A stretch of 5,438 nucleotides of DNA from Gammaproteobacteria bacterium (GTDB lineage: Bacteria > Pseudomonadota > Gammaproteobacteria > Pseudomonadales > Pseudomonadaceae), in the NCBI GenBank assembly GCA_012735335.1, contig JAAYHO010000392.1, positions 1 through 5,438 of the forward strand. Reading direction: 5' to 3'. Position numbers and translations under genes: made by a program. Within the stretch, counting starts at the first letter, position 1. Each line of letters begins with the position of its first letter. The notes below the pieces were generated by a model. The model was given only the letters and a program-made list of their open reading frames with translations, made no database searches and had not been told where the DNA came from. Shown one piece after another: positions 5,428 to 5,438 of the stretch.

Positions 5428-5438
5428 GGGTACTGCAG

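Overview
The window looks like a chromosomal segment of a gammaproteobacterium in Pseudomonas sensu lato (Pseudomonas or Halopseudomonas-like). The basis is the GC-rich codon use, a PurA and a mandelate-dehydrogenase-type protein that resemble pseudomonad versions, and a CCA-encoding tRNA-Leu(CAG). Species cannot be fixed from the sequence alone.

Layout from left to right. (1) Bases 1-965 (+) are the 3' three quarters of purA, the AMP-branch purine enzyme, cut by the window edge and closed by a strong hairpin terminator (983-1008) that can also serve the gene converging on it. (2) Bases 1030-2466 are a genomic scar. A (S)-mandelate dehydrogenase-like gene on the minus strand has lost its first ~87 codons. 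Its break coincides with the end of an insertion-sequence remnant (about 1926-2170) that keeps only one putative terminal repeat and the last ~29 codons of an IS1182-type transposase. On the other side of the remnant, a HpaC-like flavin reductase on the plus strand has also lost its N-terminal half. Two divergently oriented genes have therefore both lost their 5' ends at one IS-associated deletion. (3) Bases 2544-3167 (+) encode an intact protein with two NIPSNAP domains, downstream of the broken reductase. (4) Bases 3169-4938 (-) encode an intact SLC13-type permease with a cytoplasmic double RCK_C/TrkA-C insert; its stop codon is one base from the NIPSNAP stop. (5) Bases 4939-5340 hold no gene but carry two 93-bp palindromic repeats of 93-94% identity, about 145 bp apart, then a perfect inverted repeat that probably terminates the tRNA transcript. 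(6) Bases 5341-5427 (-) are tRNA-Leu(CAG).

Functionally, purA and the tRNA are housekeeping genes flanking a variable catabolism/transport block. The oxidase, flavin reductase and NIPSNAP protein suggest (inference) a former aromatic hydroxy-acid or related oxidation cluster that was disabled by IS insertion and deletion. The permease appears to be an independent transcription unit. I found no convincing new multi-gene system. The most notable items are the IS deletion scar, the possible IS/oxidase chimeric ORF, the orphaned NIPSNAP gene and the cloverleaf-like repeat pair.
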